Positions 25,951 through 35,542 of a stretch of DNA of 64,000 bases are shown here, piece by piece; within the stretch, counting starts at the first letter, position 1, and every line of letters begins with the position of its first letter. The notes beneath the pieces were generated by a model. The model made no database searches. It saw only the letters and a list, made by a program, of their open reading frames with translations, and had not been told where the DNA came from. Origin of the DNA: an uncultured Planctomycetales bacterium. Its GTDB lineage: Bacteria; Planctomycetota; Planctomycetia; Pirellulales; Thermoguttaceae. The stretch lies in NCBI GenBank assembly GCA_937889015.1, contig CALARR010000234.1, positions 16,057 through 80,056 of the forward strand, given 5' to 3'. The translations under genes and the position numbers were made by a program.

Positions 25951-26601
25951 TCAGGCTTGCGCGGTTTGCAGTTCGACCCTGGGCGCGGTCTTCTGCGGCA
26001 GGCAGGACACAATTCGCACCAATTCCACGGCCGACTGGACCCCCATCTTCTCCAGGACGGTGGCCCGAATGCGATCGACCGTGCGTTGACTCACGCCCAG
26101 GTCGCGGGCGATGATCTTGTTGGGCGTGCCGGACGTAATGAGTTCGGCGGTACGGCGTTCGCGCGGATCGAGCGTGGCGATTCGGTTGCGGTATTCGGCG
26201 GTCCGGAACTGTTCGGCCCGAGCCCGGCGATCCGCCTCCATCGCCCTGTGGATGACCTGCAGCAGTTCATCCGACTGATAGGGTTTTTCCAGGACGCTGA
26301 ACACCCCCTGCTGCATGGCGCGGACGGCGATGGGCACGGTGAGGAAGGCGCTCACCAGGATCACCGGCAACGGTTCGCCTGAGCGGGAGACCCGCTCGTG
26401 CAATTGCAGCCCATCAATGCCCGGAAGACGCAGATCCGAGATCACGCACCCGGGCCGGCCGGGGATGTGGCGATCCAGGAACTCCTCACCAGAGGCATAC
26501 AGTTCGGACTGCGTGCCGGTGGCGGTGGCCAGCGCGGCGATACTGTTTCGTGCGGAACTGTCATCGTCTACGACAAACAGGGTAGCCGGGAAACATTCCA
26601 T
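25951..26601 (-). CDS. FixJ/NarL-type response regulator (A)
   Basis: The 216-residue protein has a receiver domain (acidic pocket DDD 12-14, phospho-acceptor D56, K106 in LEKPY) and a LuxR-type helix-turn-helix at about 145-200 (LDPRERRTAELITSG, NKIIARDLGVSQRTVDRIR). It should bind DNA when phosphorylated. Its C-terminal 20 residues extend past the usual family end. The likely kinase is the orphan-like sensor at 27952, though regulator B is closer to it. Confidence 0.88.
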   Translation of the reverse strand: MECFPATLFVVDDDSSARNSIAALATATGTQSELYASGEEFLDRHIPGRPGCVISDLRLPGIDGLQLHERVSRSGEPLPVILVSAFLTVPIAVRAMQQGVFSVLEKPYQSDELLQVIHRAMEADRRARAEQFRTAEYRNRIATLDPRERRTAELITSGTPNKIIARDLGVSQRTVDRIRATVLEKMGVQSAVELVRIVSCLPQKTAPRVELQTAQA

Positions 26602-27287
26602 GTGGCGGGTCTCAGGACAACGACGAAAAAGCGACTTTGAAACGGATCGCGGATTGGGTCTTTCGCAATCGTTCAGCCAGACGGCACGACTGCGACATGC
26701 GTTCCTCCGGTACGATTCGCCTTTCGGACGGCTGGCGTTCCAACGACACGCGACTCAACGAATGACGGCAGGAATGTAGCGGTTGCCCGATGCTGATCCT
26801 GGGTGGCCGCGAAAGAGTCTCACCCCTCCGCCCCTCTCTGGGCACCGGTTCCAGTCCCGCGAGGCACCCACATACGTATCATCGCGGAATCCAACGATGA
26901 ACTGAAAGGGAAGAAACCGAAAACAAATGCGGACCACCGCAAGTGAACCTCGCCGGGGTGCGCGCACCGGGCAAAACCAACCAGTCCCGCGCAGGCCAAG
27001 CTGGCGAGTGGCGAATGAACGTCAGAAGAACGGCGTGGCAACGCTCGTGAGGAGACTGGGGAAACGCAGCGTTGCGTCCGGCGAGCGGCCAGAGGGCAGG
27101 GAGCACGAATGTTGATGCCGGCGCAATGATCGCAGTTCCGGCCGGCTCACGCGGCCGCGGAACGCTTGTTGGCAATGCGTACCTCAATCGGCTTGTAAGC
27201 TACAGTACATAACCCTTCGGCATCACCAGCTACCACTCGCGAACGGTAGATAGACGCGTATTGGGATGCATTTCGGCGCGAGGCGGA
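26602..27287. other. 686-bp gap between two response regulators, nothing recognised
   Basis: No reading frame here resembles a known protein, and I find no repeat, RNA gene or clear terminator. It must contain the promoter of response regulator A on the minus strand. Confidence 0.4.
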
Positions 27288-27962
27288 TCAGGCGGGCCTC
27301 GGGCCGCCGTCGTCGAGGAAGGGGGGCGTCTCATCCTCGGTCGAGACGAACGACAGCGGGCGGTTGGCTTCCAGCATCAGCCGCACCAGTTCGGGGACCG
27401 TGCGCGCGTGCATCTTGCTCAGCACATCGTGGCGGCGGTTCTCGACGGTCCGGAGGCTGACCTCCATCTCGGAGGCAATCGCCTTGTTGGGCCGCCCGGC
27501 GATCACCAAATCCAGCACCTTCCGCTCCAAGGGCGTGAGGCTGGCGAGTCGGGCACGGATTTCGCGTTGTCGCAAGTGGCGCGCGCGGAGCCGGGCTTCC
27601 TGGGCCAAGGCGGTGCGGATGGCGGTCCACAGTTCGTCATCGGCATAGGGTTTGTCCAAGAGGGTGATGGCCCCGGCCTTCATCGCACGAACGATCAGGG
27701 GGGTACGAGCGAACCCGGTGAGCATCACCACCGGCAGGAGCCGCTCCTGGCGCAAGAGGTGTTCCTGCAGTTCCAGGCCACTCATGCCCGGCATGCGGAG
27801 ATCGGCCACCAGACAGCCCGGCTCGCCCCGGTATTCGCGAAGGAAGTCCTCGCCGGACTTGAACCCCAGGGCGCGACCTCCCATGGAGGAGACCAGGACG
27901 CACACGGAGTTACGAGCCTGCTCGTCATCATCGACGACAAACACGGTCACGTCAGGTTCCAT
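27288..27962 (-). CDS. FixJ/NarL-type response regulator (B)
   Basis: The 224-residue protein has a receiver (DDD 11-13, D54, K104 in LLDKPYADDE) and a LuxR-type DNA-binding domain (LTPLERKVLDLVIAGRPNKA, then SLRTVENRRHDV). The ATG at 27962 lies inside the last codons of the histidine kinase gene (11-bp overlap), so the two are translated together and are a cognate pair. The end (TEDETPPFLDDGG) is an unstructured tail. Confidence 0.9.
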   Translation of the reverse strand: MEPDVTVFVVDDDEQARNSVCVLVSSMGGRALGFKSGEDFLREYRGEPGCLVADLRMPGMSGLELQEHLLRQERLLPVVMLTGFARTPLIVRAMKAGAITLLDKPYADDELWTAIRTALAQEARLRARHLRQREIRARLASLTPLERKVLDLVIAGRPNKAIASEMEVSLRTVENRRHDVLSKMHARTVPELVRLMLEANRPLSFVSTEDETPPFLDDGGPRPA

Positions 27963-29934
27963 GGCCTTCCCCTTCATACCACGGCAAGGTGAAATGGAAC
28001 GCGGCACCTCCACGCTCGCTGGGGCAGGCCCACAAGCGGCCACCGTGCGCCTCGAGAATCGTCCGACTGATCGGCAGCCCCATGCCCAGCCCGTGCGACT
28101 TGGTGGTGACAAAGGGCTCGAAGAGTTGGACCTGGGTATCGGGCAGTCCGGGTCCGTTGTCCTCGACGATCAACTCCAGGCAAGCCGCGGAGGGAACGGC
28201 GCTGATCCACACGGTCTTCGAGTCGTTGTGCGTGTCGTGGAGGGCTTCGATCGCATTTCGCAACAGATTGACCAGCACTTGCTGAATCTGGAGGGGATCG
28301 ATCTCGACGGCGCGCAGTTCCGGTCGGAAATCGGTGTTGACCGCGACCTCGTGCTGGCGGAACTCGAAACTGAGCAAGGCGATCGACTCTTGCACCAGGT
28401 CCTCGATGCGCATAGGCAGGCGCTGGGTCGATCCGCGGCGCACAAAGTTGCGCATCTTGCGTAGGACATCTCCGGTCAAGGCGGCCGAAGCGGCGATCTC
28501 GTGGTTCCAATCGCGGAGGCGGTCCAGGTCCGGTTCAGGCTTCTCCAGCAAGTGCTGGCAGGCCTTGGCGTAATTGAGGATGGAGTACAGCGGTTGGCTG
28601 ACCTCGTGGACGATCTGGGCCACCATTTCGCCCAAGGTCGAGAGGCGCGCCACGTGCGCCAGTTGCGACTGCATCTGCTGCAGCTTCTCTTCGGCCACCT
28701 TGCCCTCGTGGATATCCTCGACGATCCCCAACGAGAACAGCGGATTCCGCTCCAAGACGGCGGCTGTCAACCGGACCCAGCGCGGGCTGCCATCCTTGCG
28801 CACCAAACGCACCTCGCGGTGCAGACGATCGGTGCGTCCCGCGGCCACGGCCTCCAGGTCGGGCAACTCGGTCTGATAGTCCTCGGGATGCGTGATGTCG
28901 GCGAGCGTCTTGCCCACGAGTTCCTCGCGGGAGTAGCCCAGCAGCTCGCACATCCGCGGATTGGCTTGTCGGATGCGGCGGCCCTCGCTGCCCAACGCCA
29001 TGGCCAGCGGACTGGCGTCGAAGACGCGGCGAAAACGTTCTTCACTCTCGCGGAGCCGCTCCGCAGTCTGGTGCTGTCCGAGGGCCATCGCCAGACCCTC
29101 GGCCAAGCGCTCCAGCAGGCCGATGCGTTCCGACGTAAAACGGCCTGTGCGGTGGTCGTTCATCTGCAGCAGGCCGAGCGTTTCTCCCTGCGTGCGCAGG
29201 GGGACCAGGGCGACCGACTCATAGCCCTCGTTGATGCAGCGGTTGCGAATCCGCCCCTGGCACTGGAGGTTCGGTGCGGAGGCCAGCAATTCGGTGGTGG
29301 AATTGGTCCAGAAGCTGCCGTTGGCGGTGAAATAGGGCAGGGCCGGATCGAACCGGCCACGAATCACGTTTCCGCACATACACTCCAAGACTGGTCTGCC
29401 GTCGGCATCGCGAAGCAGTTGTCCGTCGCGATCGACCGCGCACAGACGGTTCTCGACCAGCACGTACTCCGCGGACAGATTCTCGGTCTGGAAGTAGGGG
29501 TAATCCTCCCCATCTTGCAGCCGAATCCCTACGGCATCGCAACGGGACCACTCGCGCAAGAGCAGGGCCGCCTCGCGCACCAGGCTGCGACAACTGCCGG
29601 GCGCGTTGACCAAGCGCAACATGCGGACAGTGATTTCGCGCTCCTCTTCGATGTCCAGAGACTCGACGGCGCTGGCGGAGACAGCAGGCGAGAGGTTCGG
29701 CTGCTCAATGACGACGGATCGCTCTGACAGCCTGTCGCGGCGTGGGGAAGACCCCTTGCGGGAGGCCGCAGGCGTGTGGCAACCTGGTGCGTGCGTCCGC
29801 AACTGGATGCGGAGTTGCTCTATCTCGCGGAGCAGATCGGCCTTCGTCTGCCCAGATCGTGCCATACCGGGGCCCTCTGCACGCCGCGGAGACGACCACC
29901 ACCGGCTCGCCAGGGCTTGTGCGACGGACTTCAC
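27952..29934 (-). CDS. GAF-PAS sensor histidine kinase
   Basis: The 660-residue frame starts at GTG 29934; an ATG at 29865 behind AGAGGG is an equally good start. It has a coiled N-terminus, a GAF domain (about 100-285), a PAS domain (about 295-415), HisKA with H443 in IVHEVSQPLYS, and an HATPase domain (EDNGPGLPD, then HGLGMGLPISRTI). No membrane segment is seen, so it is cytoplasmic. The GAF part has cysteines C185, C187, C225 and C233, which could bind a metal, cluster or cofactor. It should phosphorylate regulator B. Confidence 0.88.
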   Translation of the reverse strand: MKSVAQALASRWWSSPRRAEGPGMARSGQTKADLLREIEQLRIQLRTHAPGCHTPAASRKGSSPRRDRLSERSVVIEQPNLSPAVSASAVESLDIEEEREITVRMLRLVNAPGSCRSLVREAALLLREWSRCDAVGIRLQDGEDYPYFQTENLSAEYVLVENRLCAVDRDGQLLRDADGRPVLECMCGNVIRGRFDPALPYFTANGSFWTNSTTELLASAPNLQCQGRIRNRCINEGYESVALVPLRTQGETLGLLQMNDHRTGRFTSERIGLLERLAEGLAMALGQHQTAERLRESEERFRRVFDASPLAMALGSEGRRIRQANPRMCELLGYSREELVGKTLADITHPEDYQTELPDLEAVAAGRTDRLHREVRLVRKDGSPRWVRLTAAVLERNPLFSLGIVEDIHEGKVAEEKLQQMQSQLAHVARLSTLGEMVAQIVHEVSQPLYSILNYAKACQHLLEKPEPDLDRLRDWNHEIAASAALTGDVLRKMRNFVRRGSTQRLPMRIEDLVQESIALLSFEFRQHEVAVNTDFRPELRAVEIDPLQIQQVLVNLLRNAIEALHDTHNDSKTVWISAVPSAACLELIVEDNGPGLPDTQVQLFEPFVTTKSHGLGMGLPISRTILEAHGGRLWACPSERGGAAFHFTLPWYEGEGHGT

Positions 29935-30287
29935 GGTTGACCGCCTCTGCTTACCACCCGTGTAGCCGACTCGCCACCACCCCTAGCGGCCACAGCCATC
30001 CGTAAGCCTAACCACACCGCCAGCCATCGTAAATAGCACTCCCCTCTTGGGTGATGCCGAATGCTGGTTATATATAAGCGGATCAGGCCGCACACCACCC
30101 CCTTGTATAGCACAAGCTGCCGCTACAACAGTGGAGCTGGGGTCGCCAGATGCCGTGGATATCGACAAAGCGTTGAAGGGCGCGAGTGGCGCGACCAGGA
30201 TGCCGGCGAGGCGCACCCGAGGAGCCGCAGGTGACCGGACGCCAGGCAGGCTATCGGCAAGGCCAGCGCCGAACAGGGGGCACAGCA
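29935..30287. other. 353-bp divergent intergenic region, nothing recognised
   Basis: It separates the divergent sensor kinase and carbohydrate-binding genes and should hold promoters for both. I see an AT-rich patch (TTATATATAAG near 30067) but no convincing promoter pair. Confidence 0.35.
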
Positions 30288-31454
30288 ATGCGCGCGGATG
30301 ATTGGTCGCATGGGCAGTCGGCGTCGATTTGCGCGAAGCGGCTGGCACGCCGGCAGGGAGATGGAAACGGTTTCCTTCCAGGACTTGTGGCGGTTGTGTG
30401 GCTGATGCTCGCCGCCAGCTTGAATGGCGCAGAGAACCTCGTTCCGGACGCCTCGTTTGAATCGGCCCTGCCGCCTTGTTGGGCGCAGCGTTCCGGCACC
30501 AGCTACTACGCCGACAAGCAGAAGGTGGCCGACGCTGCCGACGGGCAGATGGTCTTGGTCATCGAGGCCTGGGACCACAAGGGCAGCCGGGTGTTGGCGG
30601 CGCCGGTGGACCTGCCCGACGACGCGGCTGGCGGAATCGCGTGCAGCGGCACGGCACGCATACGCAGCTTTGGCCCGTTGCAAGGCGCGACGCTAGAAAT
30701 GGCCCTCTTCGATGAGCCGGGCAGGAAACGCCTGGCGACGATCGGCCGGATGGGTCTGGACGGGAGTGGCCAGTGGCAAACGCTGAGGGGCGAGGGGATT
30801 CGGCTGGAACCGAAGGTGCGCAAGGTGCGTTTGGCCTTCGTGGTGTCTGGTCCGCAGGACGCGTCGCGAGTGGAAATCGACCTGGTGGGCCTGTTTGCCG
30901 GGCAGAATCCGGGATCGGTGACCGACAACAGCGATCTGACGATGCTCGAGGCGGAAGACCTGGCCGACGGCGTGGCCTGGAAAGTAGTCGAGCACTACAC
31001 GTGCTGGTATCGGGGTTCGCCCAGCCGCATGAAAATGCTGGCCGGCTCCCAACCCTTGCGGCCCGAGCAGAACCGGCGGGCGACCTCTCGACTGACGATC
31101 CGCAAGCCGGGGCGGCACAAGTTGTGGGTGCGATTCCATAGCGGCGACCATGGAGGCGAGTTCCAGGTGACGATGCGCCAAGGGGGGGCAGACCGTCTTG
31201 GAACAGACCGTGCAAGCCAGCGACGCGGAATACGCGCGTTGGGCCTGGTCGTGGGAAGGGTACGAGGTGGACTTGCAGCCGGGCGAGACCGAATTGGCCC
31301 TGATCCGGCCGGCCAAAGGGGCCAGCGGCCACGCGCGCAGTTGGAGCGGACGCCGGAAGGCGCGCTGCGTGTCCGTCTGCCCTGGAATGTCTGCGATGCC
31401 GTGGTGCTGCGCAAGTCTTCCGCAACAGTTCCTACTGCGGGACCGCATCCATGA
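30288..31454 (+). pseudogene. Secreted carbohydrate-binding-like protein with two opposite frameshifts
   Basis: The gene starts at the ATG at 30288 (AGGGGG upstream), with a signal-like segment at about 28-45 and a beta-sandwich (ENLVPDASFES to EIDLVGLFAG), then a second domain beginning EAEDLADG. At a run of seven G (31182-31188) the protein-like sequence moves to the next frame (QTVLEQTVQASDAEYARWAW). Near 31326-31346 it returns to the first frame (ERTPEGALRVRLPWNVCDAV). With both shifts corrected one protein of about 388 residues results. The cause may be sequencing error, mutation or frameshifting. Its end overlaps the convergent alpha-galactosidase gene by 23 bp. Confidence 0.6.
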
Positions 31455-33546
31455 CCAGGACCTCGAAGGGCTTCAGCGTGAAGGTGTGACTTTGGCCCAC
31501 CGCCAGGCGAAGCGGCGCGACAGACGCATCCTGCTTCCAGGGGCTTTTGAGCGCATAGGCTTGGGCTGCTTTGGCCGGCAATTCGAAGGCCTGGCCGATG
31601 TCGAGGGCGAAGCTGGCCGGCTGATCCGACGGATTGCGCAGGGCAAGAATGCCCTTGCGTTGGCCCCAGGAAGCCCAGCCGTAGACCTCGGCCTTGACCG
31701 GGTCGCCGCCGATCCAGTGGGTGTCGGCCAGCACGTCGGCGTTGGCACGCGACCAATGGGCCGCTTCGGCCAGGACGTCCCAATAGGCGTCGGTCATGAG
31801 ATCCGGGTCGATATGCAGTTCCTGCATGCAGGTGCCGGTGGCGAAGTAGGAGCGGATCTCGGCCACGATGTCGGCCGGCTGCAGGCTGACGCCCGGGTTT
31901 TTCGGATCGTAGGGATTCTTGAAGGCCATTTTGTGGATCATGATGCCGTGGAGCATCAGGGAACTGATCGGGCACAGGGGGCCACGCAAGTACGTGGAAT
32001 GATAGGTGGCGTTGTCGCGATAGGTGAGCCATTGCTGACGATCGGAGCCGGCGCCGATGAAACCGGCATCGCTCTCCTGGCGCCAGATGGCATCGGCCCA
32101 CAGCATCCAGAAGGGGGAGGGCCAGGTGCCGCTGGTCGGATTGAGGAATACGCCGGGCTTGGCGTGGCGCAAATCCTCGCAGAGCGTCAACAGGGCGTCG
32201 ACGTCGCCGGGATAGTCGCCAGGGCCGGGGAGGCCTCCGCCCGTGGCGAAGCCGTCGAACTTGAAGTAGTTGACGCCGAAATCGCGGACCATGCCCAGGC
32301 AGGCCTGGCGAAAACGCGCGTAGTAGCGCGGGCCGGCCAGGGAAAGACCTTTCTTGGTGGTCTCGAAACCTTGGCGCAGCCCGGCCTCGACGCGCCGCGA
32401 GCGGCCCGAGTAGCCGCCCCAGGGCGAGAACCAGATGCCCGGGGAGGAGTGGTATTGCGCCGCGGCCTTTTGCACATTGGCCAGGCCCTGCGGGAATCCC
32501 TTGTGGAACTGCCAGACCAGCTCCGTGTCGTCCCAACCGTGATCGCAGACGAAGGAGTCGATGACTGCGCCGCGTTTTTCAATCATCTCGCGTCCGAACA
32601 GGGCGATCCGCTCCAGCCACGCCTTCTCCATGCCGGCGACGAACTGGTCGACTTCGTCCGGCGTGCCGAACCGCCGCAGTTGCCAGAAGCGCGCTCCGAG
32701 GGCATAGCCGCAGTTGTCGTGCAGGAATGTGTGGTAGGGCTGCGATCGCTCGCGCTCCAGGTAGTGCAGGAACCCACGCCGCAATTGGCCTTCGGGCACG
32801 GCGCCGATCACGCCCCCCAGGACGAACGGGTGGCCGGGCGTCAGGGACACCGCATAGGGATAGACACAGCGCACGAGGCTCGGCGAGCCGTCTCCGGGCT
32901 GCACCTGGTTCCGCGCCAGGGGATGCTCGCAGGCGGCGAACACGTTGCCGGCGCGCAGGGGCGAGCCGTCCACGCTGCCGACCACTTCCACCTTCGCGGC
33001 GGCCAGTTCCAGGGCCACGGGTTCGGCGGCCAATTCGCAGGGCTCACCGCGAATCGAAATCAGCACTTGCTGGCGCACGTAGTTGGCCCCGTCGCGGAGC
33101 ACGGCGCGCCACAGCAGGTCCAGGCTCGCACCGTCCAGGCTCCAGCGGGCCGAGAGTTCCCAGCCGTCAAAGCGATCGCCAAGGCGCTGGGCGCCGGGCG
33201 CGGCCTGCAAACGCGTGAGCTGCGGGGGCGCCGCCAGCTTCAACGCGGATGCGGCCACGGCCTGCGGTTGCGGATGGGGCGAGCGGGCCAGGGCGAAGCG
33301 AAAACACTCGGTGGCGGAGAGATCCAGCGTCGCTCCGGACTGCTTGTCCACGAAACAGGCGGGTTTCAGACGCCCATCGGCCACGGTCCAGCGCATGGCG
33401 AGGATGTCGTTTTCGAGCGTGGCCGCCGCAGCCGCACAGGTGCCCGTGGCGGCACCCGGCGCGGGGCCTGGATAGTCCACGGCCAGCGCCAGTCGGCCAG
33501 CGGCCAGGCACGCGATTGACACGATCAAGAGGGTCGAACGGTTCAT
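31432..33546 (-). CDS. Secreted GH36/GH27-like alpha-galactosidase
   Basis: From the ATG at 33546 (GGGAGA upstream) the protein has 704 residues with a signal peptide (LLIVSIACLAAGRLALA). An N-terminal beta-supersandwich (to about 300) leads to a TIM barrel whose nucleophile motif is NYFKFDGFA (D431). CDHGWDDTELVW and GIWFSPWGGY are typical of family 36. The C-terminal 90 residues are a beta domain (FTLKPFEVLVMDA). It should hydrolyse alpha-linked galactose or similar sugars outside the cytoplasm. Confidence 0.78.
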   Translation of the reverse strand: MNRSTLLIVSIACLAAGRLALAVDYPGPAPGAATGTCAAAAATLENDILAMRWTVADGRLKPACFVDKQSGATLDLSATECFRFALARSPHPQPQAVAASALKLAAPPQLTRLQAAPGAQRLGDRFDGWELSARWSLDGASLDLLWRAVLRDGANYVRQQVLISIRGEPCELAAEPVALELAAAKVEVVGSVDGSPLRAGNVFAACEHPLARNQVQPGDGSPSLVRCVYPYAVSLTPGHPFVLGGVIGAVPEGQLRRGFLHYLERERSQPYHTFLHDNCGYALGARFWQLRRFGTPDEVDQFVAGMEKAWLERIALFGREMIEKRGAVIDSFVCDHGWDDTELVWQFHKGFPQGLANVQKAAAQYHSSPGIWFSPWGGYSGRSRRVEAGLRQGFETTKKGLSLAGPRYYARFRQACLGMVRDFGVNYFKFDGFATGGGLPGPGDYPGDVDALLTLCEDLRHAKPGVFLNPTSGTWPSPFWMLWADAIWRQESDAGFIGAGSDRQQWLTYRDNATYHSTYLRGPLCPISSLMLHGIMIHKMAFKNPYDPKNPGVSLQPADIVAEIRSYFATGTCMQELHIDPDLMTDAYWDVLAEAAHWSRANADVLADTHWIGGDPVKAEVYGWASWGQRKGILALRNPSDQPASFALDIGQAFELPAKAAQAYALKSPWKQDASVAPLRLAVGQSHTFTLKPFEVLVMDAVPQ

Positions 33547-33580
33547 GAAACGATCTCCCCAAGATGGAGTCCCTTGGACA

Positions 33581-34234
33581 TCACAACGCCTGACCGCCGA
33601 CCTTCGCAATCCATTGTCGTGAGAACTCGGCGCTGGGCAATCCTACGTCCAGCACCATTTTCATCTGCTCACGGGCCCGTTTCAACTCATCCGGCGTCAG
33701 GGCCGGGCGGCCGACCGTGCTGCCATCGGCCTGGCGATTGGCGTCGATGATGAAGTCATCCAGGTACACCCCGGAGAGGTTGGGGTACTTCTTGGCCAAC
33801 GAGAGCACGGGGTGCAGTTCGTTCATGCCGCCCTTGCCACCGCTGCCGACGACCGACCAGACGACCTGGTCCAGCGGCTGGAAGGCAGTGGCGTACTGTT
33901 CGAAATCGGTGCGCGCCCGCCACGCCTGGCCGCCGGGCAACCGGGGCAGATCATGGCTGCGGATCAACAGCAAATTGGGCACGCCCAGCCAGAAGGCGCC
34001 CTCGGCCGGCGTCATGCGCGAGCCGCCGCGCACGTCGCCGCGTTCCAAGGCGTCGCTATCCAGGCCCGGCGGAACCGTGAAGATCCACAGGCGATCGCGC
34101 ACCGTAGAACGGGGGCGTTGCGCCGGGGCGGCCGGGGCCGCCTGCGCGCCACACACCGCCGACAGGCCAGCGCATCCGGCGGCAGCCAGCAGGCTGCGCC
34201 GCGAAAGGCTTTCTTCCGCTGGGTTTTCGGGCAT
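33581..34234 (-). CDS. Tat-exported conserved protein, possibly shortened
   Basis: The 217-residue protein starts at 34234 behind AAGGAG and has a twin-arginine leader (SRRSLLAAAGCAGL). The mature part has IFTVPPGLDSDAL, WLGVPNLLLIRSH, VVWSVVGSGGKGG and GVYLDDFIIDANRQAD, which suggests the first half of a TIM-barrel enzyme with an acidic DD site. After EQMKM the sequence goes straight to VLDVGLPSAEFSRQWI and ends. This looks like a C-terminus joined to the first half, so an in-frame deletion is possible. It lies 34 bp upstream of the alpha-galactosidase gene on the same strand. Confidence 0.6.
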   Translation of the reverse strand: MPENPAEESLSRRSLLAAAGCAGLSAVCGAQAAPAAPAQRPRSTVRDRLWIFTVPPGLDSDALERGDVRGGSRMTPAEGAFWLGVPNLLLIRSHDLPRLPGGQAWRARTDFEQYATAFQPLDQVVWSVVGSGGKGGMNELHPVLSLAKKYPNLSGVYLDDFIIDANRQADGSTVGRPALTPDELKRAREQMKMVLDVGLPSAEFSRQWIAKVGGQAL

Positions 34235-34270
34235 GATAGTCTCCTTGCCAGTGCGTGAAGAAGAGGTCAG

Positions 34271-34411
34271 TTGACGCATTCGAACCTGCTGATCAAGCAG
34301 ATCGCCCAGCGTTGTGGGTTCAAGTACGTGCCGTATCTGACGCGGGTTTTTGGGCAGCACGTGGGTTTGACGCCGGTGGAGTACCGCCGCCGGGGCCGCG
34401 GCAGTTTGTGA
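34271..34411 (+). pseudogene. AraC/XylR-type regulator, C-terminal remnant
   Basis: Translation gives 46 residues beginning THSNLLIKQIAQRCGFKY and continuing VPYLTRVFGQHVGLTPVEYR, which is the second helix-turn-helix of AraC-family regulators. No upstream part of such a gene exists, because the preceding DNA is the start region of the minus-strand gene at 34234. It is therefore a fragment left by a deletion, wedged between two minus-strand genes. Confidence 0.75.
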
Positions 34412-34414
34412 GCC

Positions 34415-35542
34415 TCACTGCGAGGCGGTGGCCAGCCCCAGGCGGCGCAGGAGGCTCGTGAGGAACTGGCGGTTGTCGCAGCGGATGTAGTCCAGCGTGC
34501 CGCCCATGCGGTAGAAGCTCTTGCAGAAGCGGAGGTAGTAGGCGGGGTTGGTGCTAGGCGGCTCGCCTTGGCTCCAGTCCCAGCCGCCACCGTCCTGGAG
34601 ATCCACGATCACCAGGTGATGGCCGCGGAGGAAATCCCGCCCTTCGTTGGCGCGAACACCGTTGGCGGCGCTGAAGGCCTTTTCGAACACCTGCGGGCTC
34701 ATGATCGCGCAGCCGATGGAGATATGGACTCCGCCTTCCAGCCGATCGACCGAGGCGGCGAAGATCCGCGCATCGCGTGCGGCGCCTCGGCCAATCGCTC
34801 CGCCATGATACATGGGGTGGTTGACGATGATGTCGTAGCCAATGCCCGGATGTACGGTGAAGGGCACGCGATGGCGGTAGGCGCAGGCCGGCACGGAACA
34901 GGGCTTGAAGGGATGCGCGATGGGCAGCTTTCCGCCGCGCAGGCCGAAGGTCTGCATGGCCCACAGCAAATCGGCCTTGGCGGCGGCCAGCGGATGAGCC
35001 GGGTCGGCCGACACGGCATCCCGCAGTTCTTCGATGGACGGGAGTACGAGCCGATCCTCGTCGATCATGCGACCCACCGCTTCGCCGAGCCCGAGCCCTT
35101 CGGCCGCGCCGACCAGGGCGGCCAGATTCAGATAGCGGCCGGTCTCGTCCCAGGCGCCGAAGACGCCCGCGGGCGCGTTTTCGCGTACCGACTCGCCGGA
35201 GTGTCCCTGGAAGGCGAACTCCCAGTCGTGGATGATGCCCGCCCCTTGGGTCGCCAGATGCGTGGCGAGGCGCGACTCGATCAGGCGATTGAGCAGAGGG
35301 CCGGCGCCGTTCTTGATCAGGTGGGCCCCGTAGGTGAACATGATCGCCGCCTGGCGATGGCGCGCGGCGAGCATTTTCTCGGCGAGCTGCGCGATCTTGT
35401 CCTCCACGGCCGGGTCGTTGGGGGGCGGGGCTGCGGCAGCTTGGGCCGTCTCGTCGGCCAGGTGCAGCAGATTGCGCCGCGCGGAGAGGGGGAGGACGCG
35501 AAGCTTGAGGGGATCCAGGGCAGGGTAGGGCACAGCGGGCAT
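34415..35542 (-). CDS. Deoxyhypusine-synthase-like protein
   Basis: The 375-residue protein resembles deoxyhypusine synthases: MFTYGAHLIKNGAGPLLNRL, LATQGAGIIHDWEFAFQG, GVFGAWDETGRYLNLA and, near the C-terminus, LVIVDLQDGG. The invariant lysine segment of true enzymes (GGGVPKHH) is replaced by LEGGVHISIGCAIMSP, so the eukaryotic reaction is unlikely. It may use NAD with another substrate. CGGAG lies 5 bp before the ATG at 35542, which is preferred to the GTG at 35548. No eIF5A/EF-P-like partner gene is nearby. Confidence 0.65.
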   Translation of the reverse strand: MPAVPYPALDPLKLRVLPLSARRNLLHLADETAQAAAAPPPNDPAVEDKIAQLAEKMLAARHRQAAIMFTYGAHLIKNGAGPLLNRLIESRLATHLATQGAGIIHDWEFAFQGHSGESVRENAPAGVFGAWDETGRYLNLAALVGAAEGLGLGEAVGRMIDEDRLVLPSIEELRDAVSADPAHPLAAAKADLLWAMQTFGLRGGKLPIAHPFKPCSVPACAYRHRVPFTVHPGIGYDIIVNHPMYHGGAIGRGAARDARIFAASVDRLEGGVHISIGCAIMSPQVFEKAFSAANGVRANEGRDFLRGHHLVIVDLQDGGGWDWSQGEPPSTNPAYYLRFCKSFYRMGGTLDYIRCDNRQFLTSLLRRLGLATASQ

